Positions 1-8,278 are shown, numbered from the stretch's first letter. The stretch is DNA of 64,000 nt from Bacteroidetes bacterium B1(2017) (GCA_002256395.1 NKJG01000008.1:62001-126000), one strand, 5' to 3'. Translations and numbers: made by a program. The notes: generated by a model not told the origin, from the sequence alone.

Positions 1-915
1 CAATATTAGTACAAATAACCCAACAATAGCAAAAAGCCAAACAAAGGTTATTCGTCCTTCAGATGGGTATCCATCTTTGAAATCAGCGTATAGATACCAG
101 TTTTTCATTGGATTTAAGTAAAGAATTGCCTGATATTCTTTTGCTAGTTTTTTGTAATCATCAGGGGCATCTTTAAAATAAAAATTCTTTATTGCAGCAT
201 TAGCTTGTTCCACATTTACGTTGTCGGCGGTCTGCACAAAAAGCCTTTGTGAGCTGTTATGCCAGTTGGTTTCGTTTGCTTTTACTTCTGGAAAAGTTGC
301 CTTTGTATTCTCAAAATTGCCTATGAATTGAACATCTCCTAAAAATGAGTTTTTGGCAATGTCTTCATATACACCTGTGATTTTGCAGTTTATCTTATTA
401 TTTAGTTTAATAATTTGGCCAATAGGTTCTTTTTCTGCAAACAGAGATTTTGAGGTCGATTCTGAGATAACGATCGCTTGCGGGTCATTTAGGCTTTCTT
501 TGCTGCCTTTTAGCATTTTTATAGAAAACATATCAATCACTCCATTATCAAAAAATTGGCCTTTTTTTACATAGTTATTTTCTCCAATTCTCATCGAATA
601 ATCACCGGCCCATTGTATTAAGATCACATGCTTGAAGAGATGACCATATTTTTCACGTAGAACCTTCGCCATTGGTTGTGGCAAAGTAGTTGCGTAATCT
701 GCTTTTTTTTCTAATGGCTCAATTATATGATTATGAACTTGAGCAATTCGGTCATAGTTTTGGTAGTTACGATTATAACTTATTTCGTCATAAACCCAGA
801 GACCAATAAGCATAGCCACTGCCATACCAACAGCCAGCCCACCAATATTGATGAAAGAATAAACCTTATTTTTTTGGAGGTTTCTCAAGGCGATTTTGAA
901 ATAATTTTTAAGCAT
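1..915 (-). CDS. ABC transporter permease, MacB/FtsX type (C-terminus cut by window edge)
   Basis: The reading frame opens at an ATG at 913-915 and stays open for 305 codons to the left edge, so the C-terminus is missing. The protein begins MLKNYFKIALRNLQKNKVYS, the usual opening of Bacteroidota MacB/FtsX-like permeases. A first membrane helix follows at about residues 20-40 (NIGGLAVGMAVAMLIGLWVY), then a large periplasmic MacB_PCD-type domain, and a second helix begins near the edge. Such permeases couple with LolD/MacB ATPases and move substrates out of the periplasm by mechanotransmission rather than by classical transport. The ATPase at 1477-2154 and the adaptor at 2644-3891 are its likely partners. 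The family call is firm; the substrate is unknown. Confidence 0.88.
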   Translation of the reverse strand, partial: MLKNYFKIALRNLQKNKVYSFINIGGLAVGMAVAMLIGLWVYDEISYNRNYQNYDRIAQVHNHIIEPLEKKADYATTLPQPMAKVLREKYGHLFKHVILIQWAGDYSMRIGENNYVKKGQFFDNGVIDMFSIKMLKGSKESLNDPQAIVISESTSKSLFAEKEPIGQIIKLNNKINCKITGVYEDIAKNSFLGDVQFIGNFENTKATFPEVKANETNWHNSSQRLFVQTADNVNVEQANAAIKNFYFKDAPDDYKKLAKEYQAILYLNPMKNWYLYADFKDGYPSEGRITFVWLFAIVGLFVLIL

Positions 916-991
916 TTGTCTTGTTTTATTTATTCAAAAAAGAAACTAATTCTAGAATACAAAATGCATTCATATCCTAAATATCAGTGTT

Positions 992-1333
992 TTATGATTT
1001 AGAATTTTGCTTTAAACTCTTTTCTTTTTTCACGATTTCTTTCAACCTATTGTCTGGAAATATAATGGTAGTGCCATATTGGTTGGACTTAAATTGAGCG
1101 TTTTGTAATTGGAGATTTTTCATCACAAATCCTTCTTTCGATATGTGAATAACAGCCAAGTCTTCGACATTAAAAACCAAAGTATCAGAAGATTTTGAAA
1201 CGAATTTCAGAATGTTATTTTCAAGATTAATGGCCTCACCTTGTTCGTAGGTTCCGTCAGATTTTTTGACAAAATCTTGGCAGTAAACTTGTCCAAAAAC
1301 AAGTAGAAATGTAAGTGTTAATAGCTTTTTCAT
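992..1333 (-). CDS. small secreted protein of unknown function
   Basis: This is a 113-residue protein with a clear signal peptide (MKKLLTLTFLLVFGQVYC, then QDF). The mature part is about 95 residues with alternating polar and hydrophobic stretches and a basic lysine-rich tail. I do not recognise a family. It lies between the ABC ATPase and the permease on the same strand, so it is probably carried in the efflux operon, although a 143-bp gap containing a heptamer repeat array separates it from the ATPase. It may be a small periplasmic accessory protein; that is inference from position only. Confidence 0.65.
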   Translation of the reverse strand: MKKLLTLTFLLVFGQVYCQDFVKKSDGTYEQGEAINLENNILKFVSKSSDTLVFNVEDLAVIHISKEGFVMKNLQLQNAQFKSNQYGTTIIFPDNRLKEIVKKEKSLKQNSKS

Positions 1334-1345
1334 AATTTATTTTTT

Positions 1346-1394
1346 AGCTTTTAGCTTTTAGCTTTTAGCTTTTAGCTTTTAGCTTTTAGCTTTT
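1346..1394. repeat. heptamer tandem array, seven AGCTTTT units
   Basis: Seven consecutive perfect copies of AGCTTTT run from 1346 to 1394, between the small secreted protein and the ABC ATPase. Diverged arrays of the same heptamer lie at 2161-2195 and 2609-2643. The length is that of a slippage-prone simple repeat within an operon leader. Confidence 0.95.
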
Positions 1395-1476
1395 AGGTAA
1401 TGTTTCTTTGCTTTACTTGGTTCATTCTATCTATTTAAATTCCAAAGCGAAGAGCTTATCACTAATAGCTTTAGCT

Positions 1477-2154
1477 TTATACGTGAAAATTCTCCGTCAC
1501 GATTTTACCATCAAAAAGGTTCACTTTACGGTGTGCAAAACTGGCATCGTAAGGTGAGTGTGTTACCATGGCTATCGTGGTGCCTTCCGCATTGAGTTCC
1601 ATCAAAAGTTTCATTACTTCCTCGCCATTTGTAGAGTCTAAGTTACCAGTTGGCTCATCAGCCAATATCAATTTGGGCTTGGCTACGACTGCTCTAGCAA
1701 TGGCCACACGTTGCTGCTGTCCACCAGACAATTGCTGCGGAAAGTGATTGCGGCGGTGCATCATGTTCATGCGGGTCAGGGCGTTTTCTACCAAAGTTTT
1801 ACGTTCGTCAGTAGGTGTTTTCAAATACAAAAGCGGTAACTCCACGTTTTCGAAAACTGTCAACTCATCGATAAGATTGAAGCTCTGAAACACAAAGCCA
1901 ATATTGCCTTTTCTTAAGTTTGCCCGCTCTCTTTCGGTCATTTTGGCCACTTCATTACCATGAAAATCATAGCTTCCCTCAGATGGATTGTCGAGTAAAC
2001 CGATGATGTTTAACAACGTGGATTTACCACAGCCCGACGGCCCCATGATAGCTACAAATTCGCCATCTTTGATTTCTAAATCAATGCCATTTAAGGCGGT
2101 AGTTTCAATTTCTTCGGTACTAAATACCTTCTTTAGATTTGTTGTTTTGAGCAT
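1477..2154 (-). CDS. ABC transporter ATP-binding protein, LolD/MacB type
   Basis: This 225-residue ATPase carries a Walker A motif (GPSGCGKST, about residues 39-47), a Q-loop ([14 protein letters not shown]), the signature LSGGQQQR (about 143-150) and Walker B with catalytic glutamate (LILADEPTG, about 161-169), followed by an H-loop (VTHSP). Length and motifs match the LolD/MacB/FtsE class that partners MacB-like permeases. It is read toward the permease at 1-915 and follows the adaptor gene, although a plus-strand four-helix-bundle gene is inserted between adaptor and ATPase. It presumably powers the efflux complex from the cytoplasmic face. Confidence 0.93.
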   Translation of the reverse strand: MLKTTNLKKVFSTEEIETTALNGIDLEIKDGEFVAIMGPSGCGKSTLLNIIGLLDNPSEGSYDFHGNEVAKMTERERANLRKGNIGFVFQSFNLIDELTVFENVELPLLYLKTPTDERKTLVENALTRMNMMHRRNHFPQQLSGGQQQRVAIARAVVAKPKLILADEPTGNLDSTNGEEVMKLLMELNAEGTTIAMVTHSPYDASFAHRKVNLFDGKIVTENFHV

Positions 2155-2160
2155 ATTGTT

Positions 2161-2195
2161 AGCTTTTAGTTTGTAGCCTATAGCTTTTAGCTTTT
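2161..2195. repeat. degenerate heptamer array left of the four-helix gene
   Basis: Five consecutive heptamers fit the AGCTTTT pattern: AGCTTTT, AGTTTGT, AGCCTAT, AGCTTTT, AGCTTTT. They lie between the ABC ATPase start and the plus-strand four-helix-bundle gene. Confidence 0.8.
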
Positions 2196-2242
2196 TTCTC
2201 GAAGCTTGCTATATTTGCTATTATAATATAAATCTATTCTTT

Positions 2243-2596
2243 ATGAAAAATTTTAAAAATCTATCCGTTTGGGAAAAATCCCATCAACTAACTTTAAAGG
2301 TTTATAAACACACGGTTAGTTTCCCTTCAAATGAACTTTATGGACTAACCAGCCAAATTCGTCGTTCCGCTGTTTCTATCCCTTCAAATATTGCCGAAGG
2401 AAGTGGTCGCAATACAGACCCAGAATTAGCAAGGTTTTTAACCATTGCACATGGCTCAGCTTCAGAACTGTCTTATCAATTGTTTCTTTCTTTTGAACTA
2501 GGTTATTTTTCTATTGAAAACTATAATAATTTAGAGTCTTCAGTAACTGAGGTCTTGAAAATGTTAAATTCATTTATCCAAAAACTAAGTAAATAA
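2243..2596 (+). CDS. four-helix-bundle protein (23S rRNA intervening-sequence / S23 family)
   Basis: This 117-residue protein contains the family hallmarks: NLSVWEKSHQLTLKVY near the N-terminus, FPSNELYGLTSQIRRSAVSIPSN in the middle, and IAEGSGR followed by FLTIAHGSASELSYQL. It belongs to the small four-helix-bundle family first described from 23S rRNA intervening sequences and structurally related to the Avd accessory protein of diversity-generating retroelements. Its molecular role is not established. It is the only plus-strand gene within a minus-strand efflux operon, and heptamer arrays flank it on both sides (2161-2195 and 2609-2643). That suggests a small inserted module. No reverse transcriptase or rRNA is nearby. 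Confidence 0.9.
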   Translation: MKNFKNLSVWEKSHQLTLKVYKHTVSFPSNELYGLTSQIRRSAVSIPSNIAEGSGRNTDPELARFLTIAHGSASELSYQLFLSFELGYFSIENYNNLESSVTEVLKMLNSFIQKLSK

Positions 2597-2608
2597 CCCA
2601 AAACTAGG

Positions 2609-2643
2609 AGCTAATGGCTATTTGCTAAAAGCTATTAGCTCTT
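2609..2643. repeat. degenerate heptamer array right of the four-helix gene, forming a hairpin
   Basis: Five in-register heptamers (AGCTAAT, GGCTATT, TGCTAAA, AGCTATT, AGCTCTT) end directly against the stop codon of the adaptor gene at 2644. Bases 2608-2619 and 2630-2641 are inverted repeats with one mismatch, so this stretch could fold and may act as a bidirectional terminator between the two convergent genes. Confidence 0.75.
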
Positions 2644-3891
2644 CTAAAACACCAACACTTCCTTATCTCCAAAGTTTTCATAACCGCTAGTTATCACTTT
2701 CTCCCCAGACTTCAGGCCACTCAGTACTTCGAAATATTCAGGATTTTTACGCCCTAAAGAAATATTCCTTTTTACAGCTTTTTTGCCAGAGGCATCTACT
2801 ACATAAATCCAGTTGCCTCCAGTGTCAGAGAAAAATCCGCCAACAGGTATTAAAACTGCTTTTTCAGCTTTGCCAAGCTCTAATCTCACCGGAGAGGATT
2901 GTCCACGTCTGATTCCGTCTGGCGAGTTTCCAGTGAAAGTCATATCAACTGCAAAACGACCGTTTTTCACTTCGGGATATACCTTTATGATTTCTATTTC
3001 GTGCGATTTACCGTTGAATTCAAAAGAACCCCTAAGCCCAGGAAAAATTCTAGAGATATAATGTTCGTCGATGTCAGAACGCATTTTAAAGCCATCCAAA
3101 TCATCAATCTGCCCGATATTTTGACCCTGACTGATGTTAGAACCAACTTCCACATCAATAGAAGAAAGTAAGCCCGAAACTGGGGCTTTAACTACCAAAT
3201 TTTCAAGCGTTTCACGCCATAGATCCACGTTTCTTTGAGTTCTTTGTAATGTACCTTCTAGTTGTTTTATTTGGAGATTCGAATTTTCTTCTTGGTATTT
3301 TTGAGATTCTACCTCAATATTTCTTTGGTTTACTTGTCTCTCATATTCTCTTTTAGATTTTTGAAATTCAGCCTCAGAAATTACATTGTCTTTAATCAAT
3401 TTCTTGTTTCTTTCAAAAGCATCTTTGGCTTGATCAATCTGAAAATCCAATTCGGCAAGTGTTTTTCGTAGAGTAAATTTCTCTACTCTCAATCTCTGGC
3501 GAGTGTTTTGAAGATCGTTTACCAACCTATTAGCCTCGGTTTCTGACTGCAGAAAGTTCAGTTTCAGTTGTTGATTTTCTAGTCTCAAAATAATATCGCC
3601 TCTTCCCACTTTGGTACCACCTTCTACCAATTTTTGTGTAACATATCCACCAACGATAGCGTCTAACCTAATGGTTTTTAGTGGTTGCACTGCTCCCTGA
3701 ACGATTATGAATTCATCAAAATTTCCTTCCTTTACATCACTGATGGTTATCTTTTCTGCATCCACATTTAGTTTCGATCTTTTATCAGAAAAGAACGTCA
3801 GATATATGATAAATGCGACCAAAGCCACGCCCAATCCAGTAAGAGCAATTTTCTGTTTTGTCCAGAATTTTTTCGGTTTTATTACGTCCAT
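2644..3891 (-). CDS. HlyD/MacA-type periplasmic adaptor of an efflux complex
   Basis: This is a 415-residue membrane-fusion protein. A single N-terminal membrane anchor lies at about residues 13-33 (IALTGLGVALVAFIIYLTFF). It is followed by a split biotinyl-lipoyl domain (QGAVQPLKTIRLDAIVGGYV and APVSGLLSSIDVEVGSNISQGQ), a long alpha-hairpin coiled coil (about 105-225), a beta-barrel and a membrane-proximal domain ending KSGEKVITSGYENFGDKEVLVF. Such adaptors link an inner-membrane ABC permease to a TolC channel. The gene is preceded by a promoter and twin operator at 3934-4028, just behind the kinase gene, so it can be transcribed independently of the regulators. Confidence 0.92.
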   Translation of the reverse strand: MDVIKPKKFWTKQKIALTGLGVALVAFIIYLTFFSDKRSKLNVDAEKITISDVKEGNFDEFIIVQGAVQPLKTIRLDAIVGGYVTQKLVEGGTKVGRGDIILRLENQQLKLNFLQSETEANRLVNDLQNTRQRLRVEKFTLRKTLAELDFQIDQAKDAFERNKKLIKDNVISEAEFQKSKREYERQVNQRNIEVESQKYQEENSNLQIKQLEGTLQRTQRNVDLWRETLENLVVKAPVSGLLSSIDVEVGSNISQGQNIGQIDDLDGFKMRSDIDEHYISRIFPGLRGSFEFNGKSHEIEIIKVYPEVKNGRFAVDMTFTGNSPDGIRRGQSSPVRLELGKAEKAVLIPVGGFFSDTGGNWIYVVDASGKKAVKRNISLGRKNPEYFEVLSGLKSGEKVITSGYENFGDKEVLVF

Positions 3892-3933
3892 TATTATTTA
3901 TTAGTTCAATACTCTTATTAATATTCCTATTTC

Positions 3934-3948
3934 GTGCCAAAAATACAA
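3934..3948 (-). promoter_or_regulatory. promoter core of the adaptor gene, shared with the ATPase at 8941
   Basis: On the minus strand these 15 bases read TTGTATTTTTGGCAC and are identical to 8982-8996 upstream of the second ABC ATPase. They contain a TATTTTTG box (Bacteroidota -7 consensus TAnnTTTG) overlapping TGGCAC, which resembles the -24 element of sigma-54 promoters. The -12 GC is absent: both copies have GG-N10-GA. The 42-bp leader to the start codon is plausible for either reading. Confidence 0.6.
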
Positions 3949-3993
3949 AGCACTGATAATATGTATTTTATAAAGTAAATACCAGATTTATTT

Positions 3994-4028
3994 GTCCATT
4001 TTCGGACGTTAATTGTCCGTTTGCGTTT
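3994..4028 (-). promoter_or_regulatory. twin operator (UAS) of the NtrC-like regulator
   Basis: A 14-base dyad, GTCC-N6-GGAC, occupies 3994-4007, and a weaker copy (GTCCGTTTGCGTTT) starts exactly 21 bp further at 4015. The first is the exact reverse complement of 9042-9055. In both promoters the dyad lies 54 bp from the TGGCAC hexamer. The arrangement resembles an upstream activating sequence for the sigma-54-type activator encoded at 5350-6678. Confidence 0.65.
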
Positions 4029-5353
4029 TATGCAAACTGCAACACAAATACGGCACCACTAGGTTGGTTTTCGTAAAAATTAATGTTGCCGTCGTTGAGC
4101 TGCATAATTTGGCGAGATAGACTAAGTCCTATGCCTGATCCCGTCTTTTTGGTTGTGTAAAACGGAATGAAAATTTTCTCTTGTAAAGTTTTGTCAATTC
4201 CAATTCCATTGTCAGCGATTTCAATAGTTTTAGTGCCATTTTCGGTGTGGGCTGTAATGGATATTATTTTATTTTCTGATTCGTTTTCTACTTCAAAAGC
4301 ATTTTTGACGATATTGATCAGAACCTGTTCAATTTGCTCAATGTCGATAAAAGTCTCAAAATCACTTTCCACTTCATAACTAATTTTTAGCTTACTTTCG
4401 AGAGCTTTTTGAGCAAAAATACCTTCCAATGTTTTTAATAATTGGCTCGCTGTGGCATAATATTTATTTGGAGTTGGAATAGACGTAAACTCGCGATAAG
4501 CATTTACAAATTTCATGATTCCGCTTCCTCGCCTTTGAACAGTTTGTAAGGCATCTTTCAAGTCATCAATAGATTCCTGTTCTTTTGGGTTATTGGCTTT
4601 GATCTCGTTTTCTACTATATCTTTCATCGTTTCTGCCAATGAAACAATAGGCGTAACTGAGTTCATAATTTCATGACGAAGCACTTTAGTTAGGTTCTGC
4701 CAAGCTTCTAACTCTTTAATTTGCAACTCTGAACGAATATTATGAATAGCCACTAATCTAATTTTTCTACCACGCATTTGAATTTCTGTAACAGAAAAAG
4801 AAAGATCATTTTCAGGCAAACTCAGCAATTTTGGTTCACCTGATTTTAGTGAGGCGATACATTCAAAAATAGATGGATTCTGCTTTTCAATGTCTGAAAT
4901 GTGCTTGAGCCGGTAGACTTTCAAGAGTTTATTGGCCGCTTGGTTATTGATTTCAATTTTGCCTTCGGTATCATAAGAAAGTATGCCTACGTTGATTTGC
5001 TGAATGATTGCATTGATAAAGTGTAAAGTCGCTTCTCGCTCAGCCCTAACTTGATTGAAACTATTAATTACAGCATTGAGGTCGTTGTTGAGGTCTCTAA
5101 AACTCTCACCAAGCTTGTTGTCGGCTTTGAAAGTAATCGCAAAATCTTGGTACTGAATCGACTCAAATAACCGCTTCATTTTTCGGTTAAGTGAGGTTAC
5201 GTATTTATAGAGATTGGCAACACTAATTATTTGCAAAAAACCAAAAATTATGGCAACTGGAACGTTTTTCTGAAAAAATGACCATGAAAAACCCGATGAT
5301 AAGCCTAGAATTATAAGAATACGAAGCAGAATACCTAGGCTAAAATTTTTCAT
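4028..5353 (-). CDS. sensor histidine kinase, NtrY-like
   Basis: This 441-residue kinase has two N-terminal membrane helices (about residues 8-25 and 29-50), a HAMP-like linker, a PAS-like segment (about 105-200), a HisKA domain with phosphoacceptor His227 in VLRHEIMNSVTP, and a HATPase domain with N box (NIVKNAFEVE), G1 box (DNGIGID) and G2 (GSGIGLSL). The HEIMNSVTP box differs from the HEIQNPLNF box of the large array downstream, so it is a separate lineage. Its start overlaps the stop of the NtrC-like regulator by 4 bp (ATGA), which indicates translational coupling with its cognate partner. Confidence 0.93.
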   Translation of the reverse strand: MKNFSLGILLRILIILGLSSGFSWSFFQKNVPVAIIFGFLQIISVANLYKYVTSLNRKMKRLFESIQYQDFAITFKADNKLGESFRDLNNDLNAVINSFNQVRAEREATLHFINAIIQQINVGILSYDTEGKIEINNQAANKLLKVYRLKHISDIEKQNPSIFECIASLKSGEPKLLSLPENDLSFSVTEIQMRGRKIRLVAIHNIRSELQIKELEAWQNLTKVLRHEIMNSVTPIVSLAETMKDIVENEIKANNPKEQESIDDLKDALQTVQRRGSGIMKFVNAYREFTSIPTPNKYYATASQLLKTLEGIFAQKALESKLKISYEVESDFETFIDIEQIEQVLINIVKNAFEVENESENKIISITAHTENGTKTIEIADNGIGIDKTLQEKIFIPFYTTKKTGSGIGLSLSRQIMQLNDGNINFYENQPSGAVFVLQFA

Positions 5354-6678
5354 AAATTAAACTTTTCAATTCTCCTATAAAGTGCTTGGCGACTTATGCC
5401 CATTTCTTTGGATGCATCCGTGATATTGCCATTGTGTTTTTTGAGTGTTTTTATAATCAACTGTTTTTCAAGGTCTTCCAAATAATAGGTTTCTACCAAA
5501 GGATTATTGTTATTGCTTGTTTTTCTTACCACAAAGTCGTCTGGGCTGAGGGTGGTATTTTGCGTTACTATGACAGCCCTTTCTATTACGTGTTGCAATT
5601 CTCGCACATTTCCTGGCCAATGATAGGCCATCAATTTCTTTTGCAGCGGCACGCTTATACCTTTGATTTTCCGATTGTATTTTTTAGTGTAAATACTCAA
5701 AAAGTGCTCAGCCAAAATCAAAATATCTTGACCTCTCTCTCTGAGTGGCGGTAAATTTATCTCAATCGTATTGATTCTAAAAAGCAAATCTTGGCGGAAC
5801 GTTTTTTCTTCCACTCGCTCATAAATAGCCTCGTTGGTAGCACAAATTAAACGTGCGTCGAATGGAATTTGTACATTTGACCCTACTTTTACGATGTTTC
5901 TGTTTTGAAGTGCAAACAGAAGTTTGTTTTGCAAAACCATTGGGACATTACCTATTTCATCCAAGAAAATAGTACCTTTGTCGGCTTCTTGAAATCTCCC
6001 AATTCTTTCTTCCCTGGCATCTGTAAATGCACCTTTTACATGGCCAAAAAGTTCACTCTCGAAAAGATTTTCACTCACTGAACCTAGGTCGGCATGGACA
6101 AACTTCTTTTCTTTTCGTTTTGAAAATTGATGAATTTCTCTGGCTACAAGGTCTTTGCCAGTTCCGTTTTCTCCCAAAATCAATATATTGGCATCGGTGG
6201 CAGCCACTTGCTTGATGAGGTCAGCCACTTTTTTCATTTCATCAGATTCTCCAATGATACTTTGTGTAGTCTGATTTTCTTTAATTTCAAGGGTATCTTT
6301 TTTAGAGAAAACACCACTTAGGGTTTCTAGCAGTTTATCATTTATCCAAGGTTTCAGAATAAAATCAGAAGCTCCATTTTTTATGGCTCTTACTGCCATT
6401 TCTATTCCGCCAAAAGCTGTAAAGAGAATTACTTTTTGATCTTTCTTCTTATCTAAAATGAAATCCAACCAAAAGAATCCTTCATTTCCTGTGTTTACAT
6501 CTCTGCTAAAATTCATGTCGAGCAGAATGATGTCAAACGTAAAGTTATTAAGTAGATAGGGTATTTTATCCGGATTTTTCTCAATTTCCACTTTTTGAAA
6601 ATGACGCTTCAGCAGCAGTTTAGCCGCGTTTAGAATATCCACATCGTCGTCAATTATCAATATGCTTTTTTCGTGCAT
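5350..6678 (-). CDS. sigma-54-dependent response regulator, NtrC family
   Basis: This 442-residue regulator has a receiver domain with phosphoacceptor Asp54 (ILLDMNF), an AAA+ domain with Walker A GENGTGKD (about 170-177) and Walker B TIFLDEIG, and a C-terminal Fis-type helix-turn-helix (DASKEMGISRQALYRRIEKF). The sigma-54 contact loop reads GAFTDA instead of the canonical GAFTGA. Length matches the NtrC/AtoC class. It probably binds the twin dyads at 3994-4028 and 9042-9076 and activates the adaptor and ATPase genes when phosphorylated by the adjacent kinase. It lies between the TolC gene and the kinase on the same strand. Confidence 0.94.
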   Translation of the reverse strand: MHEKSILIIDDDVDILNAAKLLLKRHFQKVEIEKNPDKIPYLLNNFTFDIILLDMNFSRDVNTGNEGFFWLDFILDKKKDQKVILFTAFGGIEMAVRAIKNGASDFILKPWINDKLLETLSGVFSKKDTLEIKENQTTQSIIGESDEMKKVADLIKQVAATDANILILGENGTGKDLVAREIHQFSKRKEKKFVHADLGSVSENLFESELFGHVKGAFTDAREERIGRFQEADKGTIFLDEIGNVPMVLQNKLLFALQNRNIVKVGSNVQIPFDARLICATNEAIYERVEEKTFRQDLLFRINTIEINLPPLRERGQDILILAEHFLSIYTKKYNRKIKGISVPLQKKLMAYHWPGNVRELQHVIERAVIVTQNTTLSPDDFVVRKTSNNNNPLVETYYLEDLEKQLIIKTLKKHNGNITDASKEMGISRQALYRRIEKFNL

Positions 6679-6740
6679 CTAAAAATGAAATTTATGTAAA
6701 TCTAAGAAAGCTTTATCTGAAAATCTCCAAATTTTTGTTT

Positions 6741-8042
6741 TTAAAGAAAGTCAAATTCACCAGTTTGATAATATGCTAGCAATTTTTTCTGCAAAACCCA
6801 CCTGAATTTGGCCTGAATTTGATTGGAAATTGCCCTTTCGAGATTGGCCTGAGCTAATGAAAACTCAATTGGATTTATGGTCCCTGCTTCAATTCTAAGT
6901 TCAACAAGATTTAGATTTTCTCTACTGATTTCAACTTGCTGACTGGCATTTTTATATCTTTCTCCAAAAGCGTTCAACATCAGTTTTACAGATTCCAAAT
7001 CTTGCTGGAGCGTATTTTCTCTCACTTTACGTGTGTTATCAAGCATTTTTTTCTGAATCTTTAGCTGCTGAGTTTTGGGAGAAGTTTGAAATTTCGAAAA
7101 TATAGGAATGGCCAAATTCAAAGAAAATGAACCGTTTCTGGTATCATTGACTTGTTGAAAAAAAGACCGCTCGGGATTTGAAGACGCATAAAAAGTACTG
7201 TAATTGCCACTCAAGCTTAATTCAGGCAAATTTTCTGCCTGATTAGCTTTTATTCTTCTATCAAAACTTTGACCTTGTAAATCAAAACTTTTATACTCTG
7301 GCAAAAACTCTACAGGATTTACGGCTATTTCAATTATTGATTCCTGTCCAATTTCATAAGGAATTATAGATTCAAACTCAATAGCGTCATTTGGTTTAAT
7401 ATTCATCAATTGAAAAAGCGTGAGTCTCGCAATCTGGAGATTGTATTGGGCATCAATCAAACCACCTTTATCAGATGCGGCTTGATTGCTAAATTGCAGA
7501 GCTTCCAGTTTTCCAGAAGTACCTGCGGCCATCATTTTTTGTTGCCTGGCAAGCTGAATTTCAGAGTTTTCCAACTGCTTTTTTGCAGCAGCTGACAATT
7601 CCTTTGCAGCTAAAACATCTAAATATGCTTTGAGTAAATTTACTGATAATTGATTTTTATCTGCTTCAACGTTCTGGGTTTCGGCCTCTTGAAGTAGCTT
7701 GGCACTCTCTATTAAATTTCTTGTTTGAAAACCTTTGTAAATGGGAATACCCAACTGAATATTTCCATACGTAGAATTATAGAGTTGGTTGATATAATCG
7801 TTCGAAAACCTGTCTATAGAACGTCCGAAGTTCATTCCTTGGGCAAAAAACGCTTGAATTTGTGGTAGATTTCTAGCCTTGGCATCGGCCGTATTGGCGT
7901 TGGATAGCTCAGCATTTAAGTAGGCTCTTTGAAAAGTTGGATTGTTTTTTAAAGCCAAATCCACACACTTTTTCAAAGTGTATGTCTGCCCAAAAACATT
8001 GCTTGTAAACACAAGACTTAAAATTATAAATAGCTTTTTCAT
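6741..8042 (-). CDS. TolC-family outer-membrane channel
   Basis: This 433-residue protein has a signal peptide (MKKLFIILSLVFTSNVFGQ) and the two-fold repeated outer-membrane efflux protein fold. Each half starts with a long helix (LKKCVDLALKNNPTFQRAYLNAELSNANT and its counterpart around residue 225) and ends in coiled-coil segments such as ISRENLNLVELRIEAGTINPIEFSLAQANLERA. TolC channels form trimers that pass through the outer membrane and extend into the periplasm to meet HlyD-type adaptors. The gene precedes the regulator pair by 62 bp and completes the tripartite complex with the adaptor and ABC components. Confidence 0.93.
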   Translation of the reverse strand: MKKLFIILSLVFTSNVFGQTYTLKKCVDLALKNNPTFQRAYLNAELSNANTADAKARNLPQIQAFFAQGMNFGRSIDRFSNDYINQLYNSTYGNIQLGIPIYKGFQTRNLIESAKLLQEAETQNVEADKNQLSVNLLKAYLDVLAAKELSAAAKKQLENSEIQLARQQKMMAAGTSGKLEALQFSNQAASDKGGLIDAQYNLQIARLTLFQLMNIKPNDAIEFESIIPYEIGQESIIEIAVNPVEFLPEYKSFDLQGQSFDRRIKANQAENLPELSLSGNYSTFYASSNPERSFFQQVNDTRNGSFSLNLAIPIFSKFQTSPKTQQLKIQKKMLDNTRKVRENTLQQDLESVKLMLNAFGERYKNASQQVEISRENLNLVELRIEAGTINPIEFSLAQANLERAISNQIQAKFRWVLQKKLLAYYQTGEFDFL

Positions 8043-8145
8043 AATCGTTTTTGTCTATTAGAATGCTAATTATCAAGCATCCAATGTTTTAAATTTTGAG
8101 TGGTTAGAAATTATCCTTTGTTTCGTAGATTGAGATTGATGGAAA

Positions 8146-8264
8146 CGGTCACTTGGCACAATGAAATTCGAATTATCATTTGAATAAAATTGCGACCGCA
8201 GGTAGGCGGTCACTGAGCACAATGAAATTCAAATGATAATTTGAATAAAATTGCGACTGCAGGT
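8146..8264. repeat. two tandem ~58-bp repeats with an inverted core
   Basis: Copy 1 (8146-8203) and copy 2 (8207-8264) are offset by 61 bp and share the flanks CGGTCACT, ACAATGAAATTC, TTTGAATAAAATTGCGAC and GCAGGT. The central bases read TTATCA in copy 1 and TGATAA in copy 2, so the palindromic core is flipped between otherwise direct repeats. They occupy the gap between the second ABC ATPase and the TolC gene. Confidence 0.85.
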
Positions 8265-8278
8265 CTGAAGTGCCGTTT

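Noticed and set aside
2243-2596. Diversity-generating retroelement, because the four-helix protein resembles Avd
   Set aside because: No reverse transcriptase, template repeat or variable repeat was seen nearby.
3934-3948. A canonical sigma-54 promoter
   Set aside because: TGGCAC fits the -24 element, but the -12 GC is missing in both copies; I kept it only as a possible variant and note the overlapping TAnnTTTG box.
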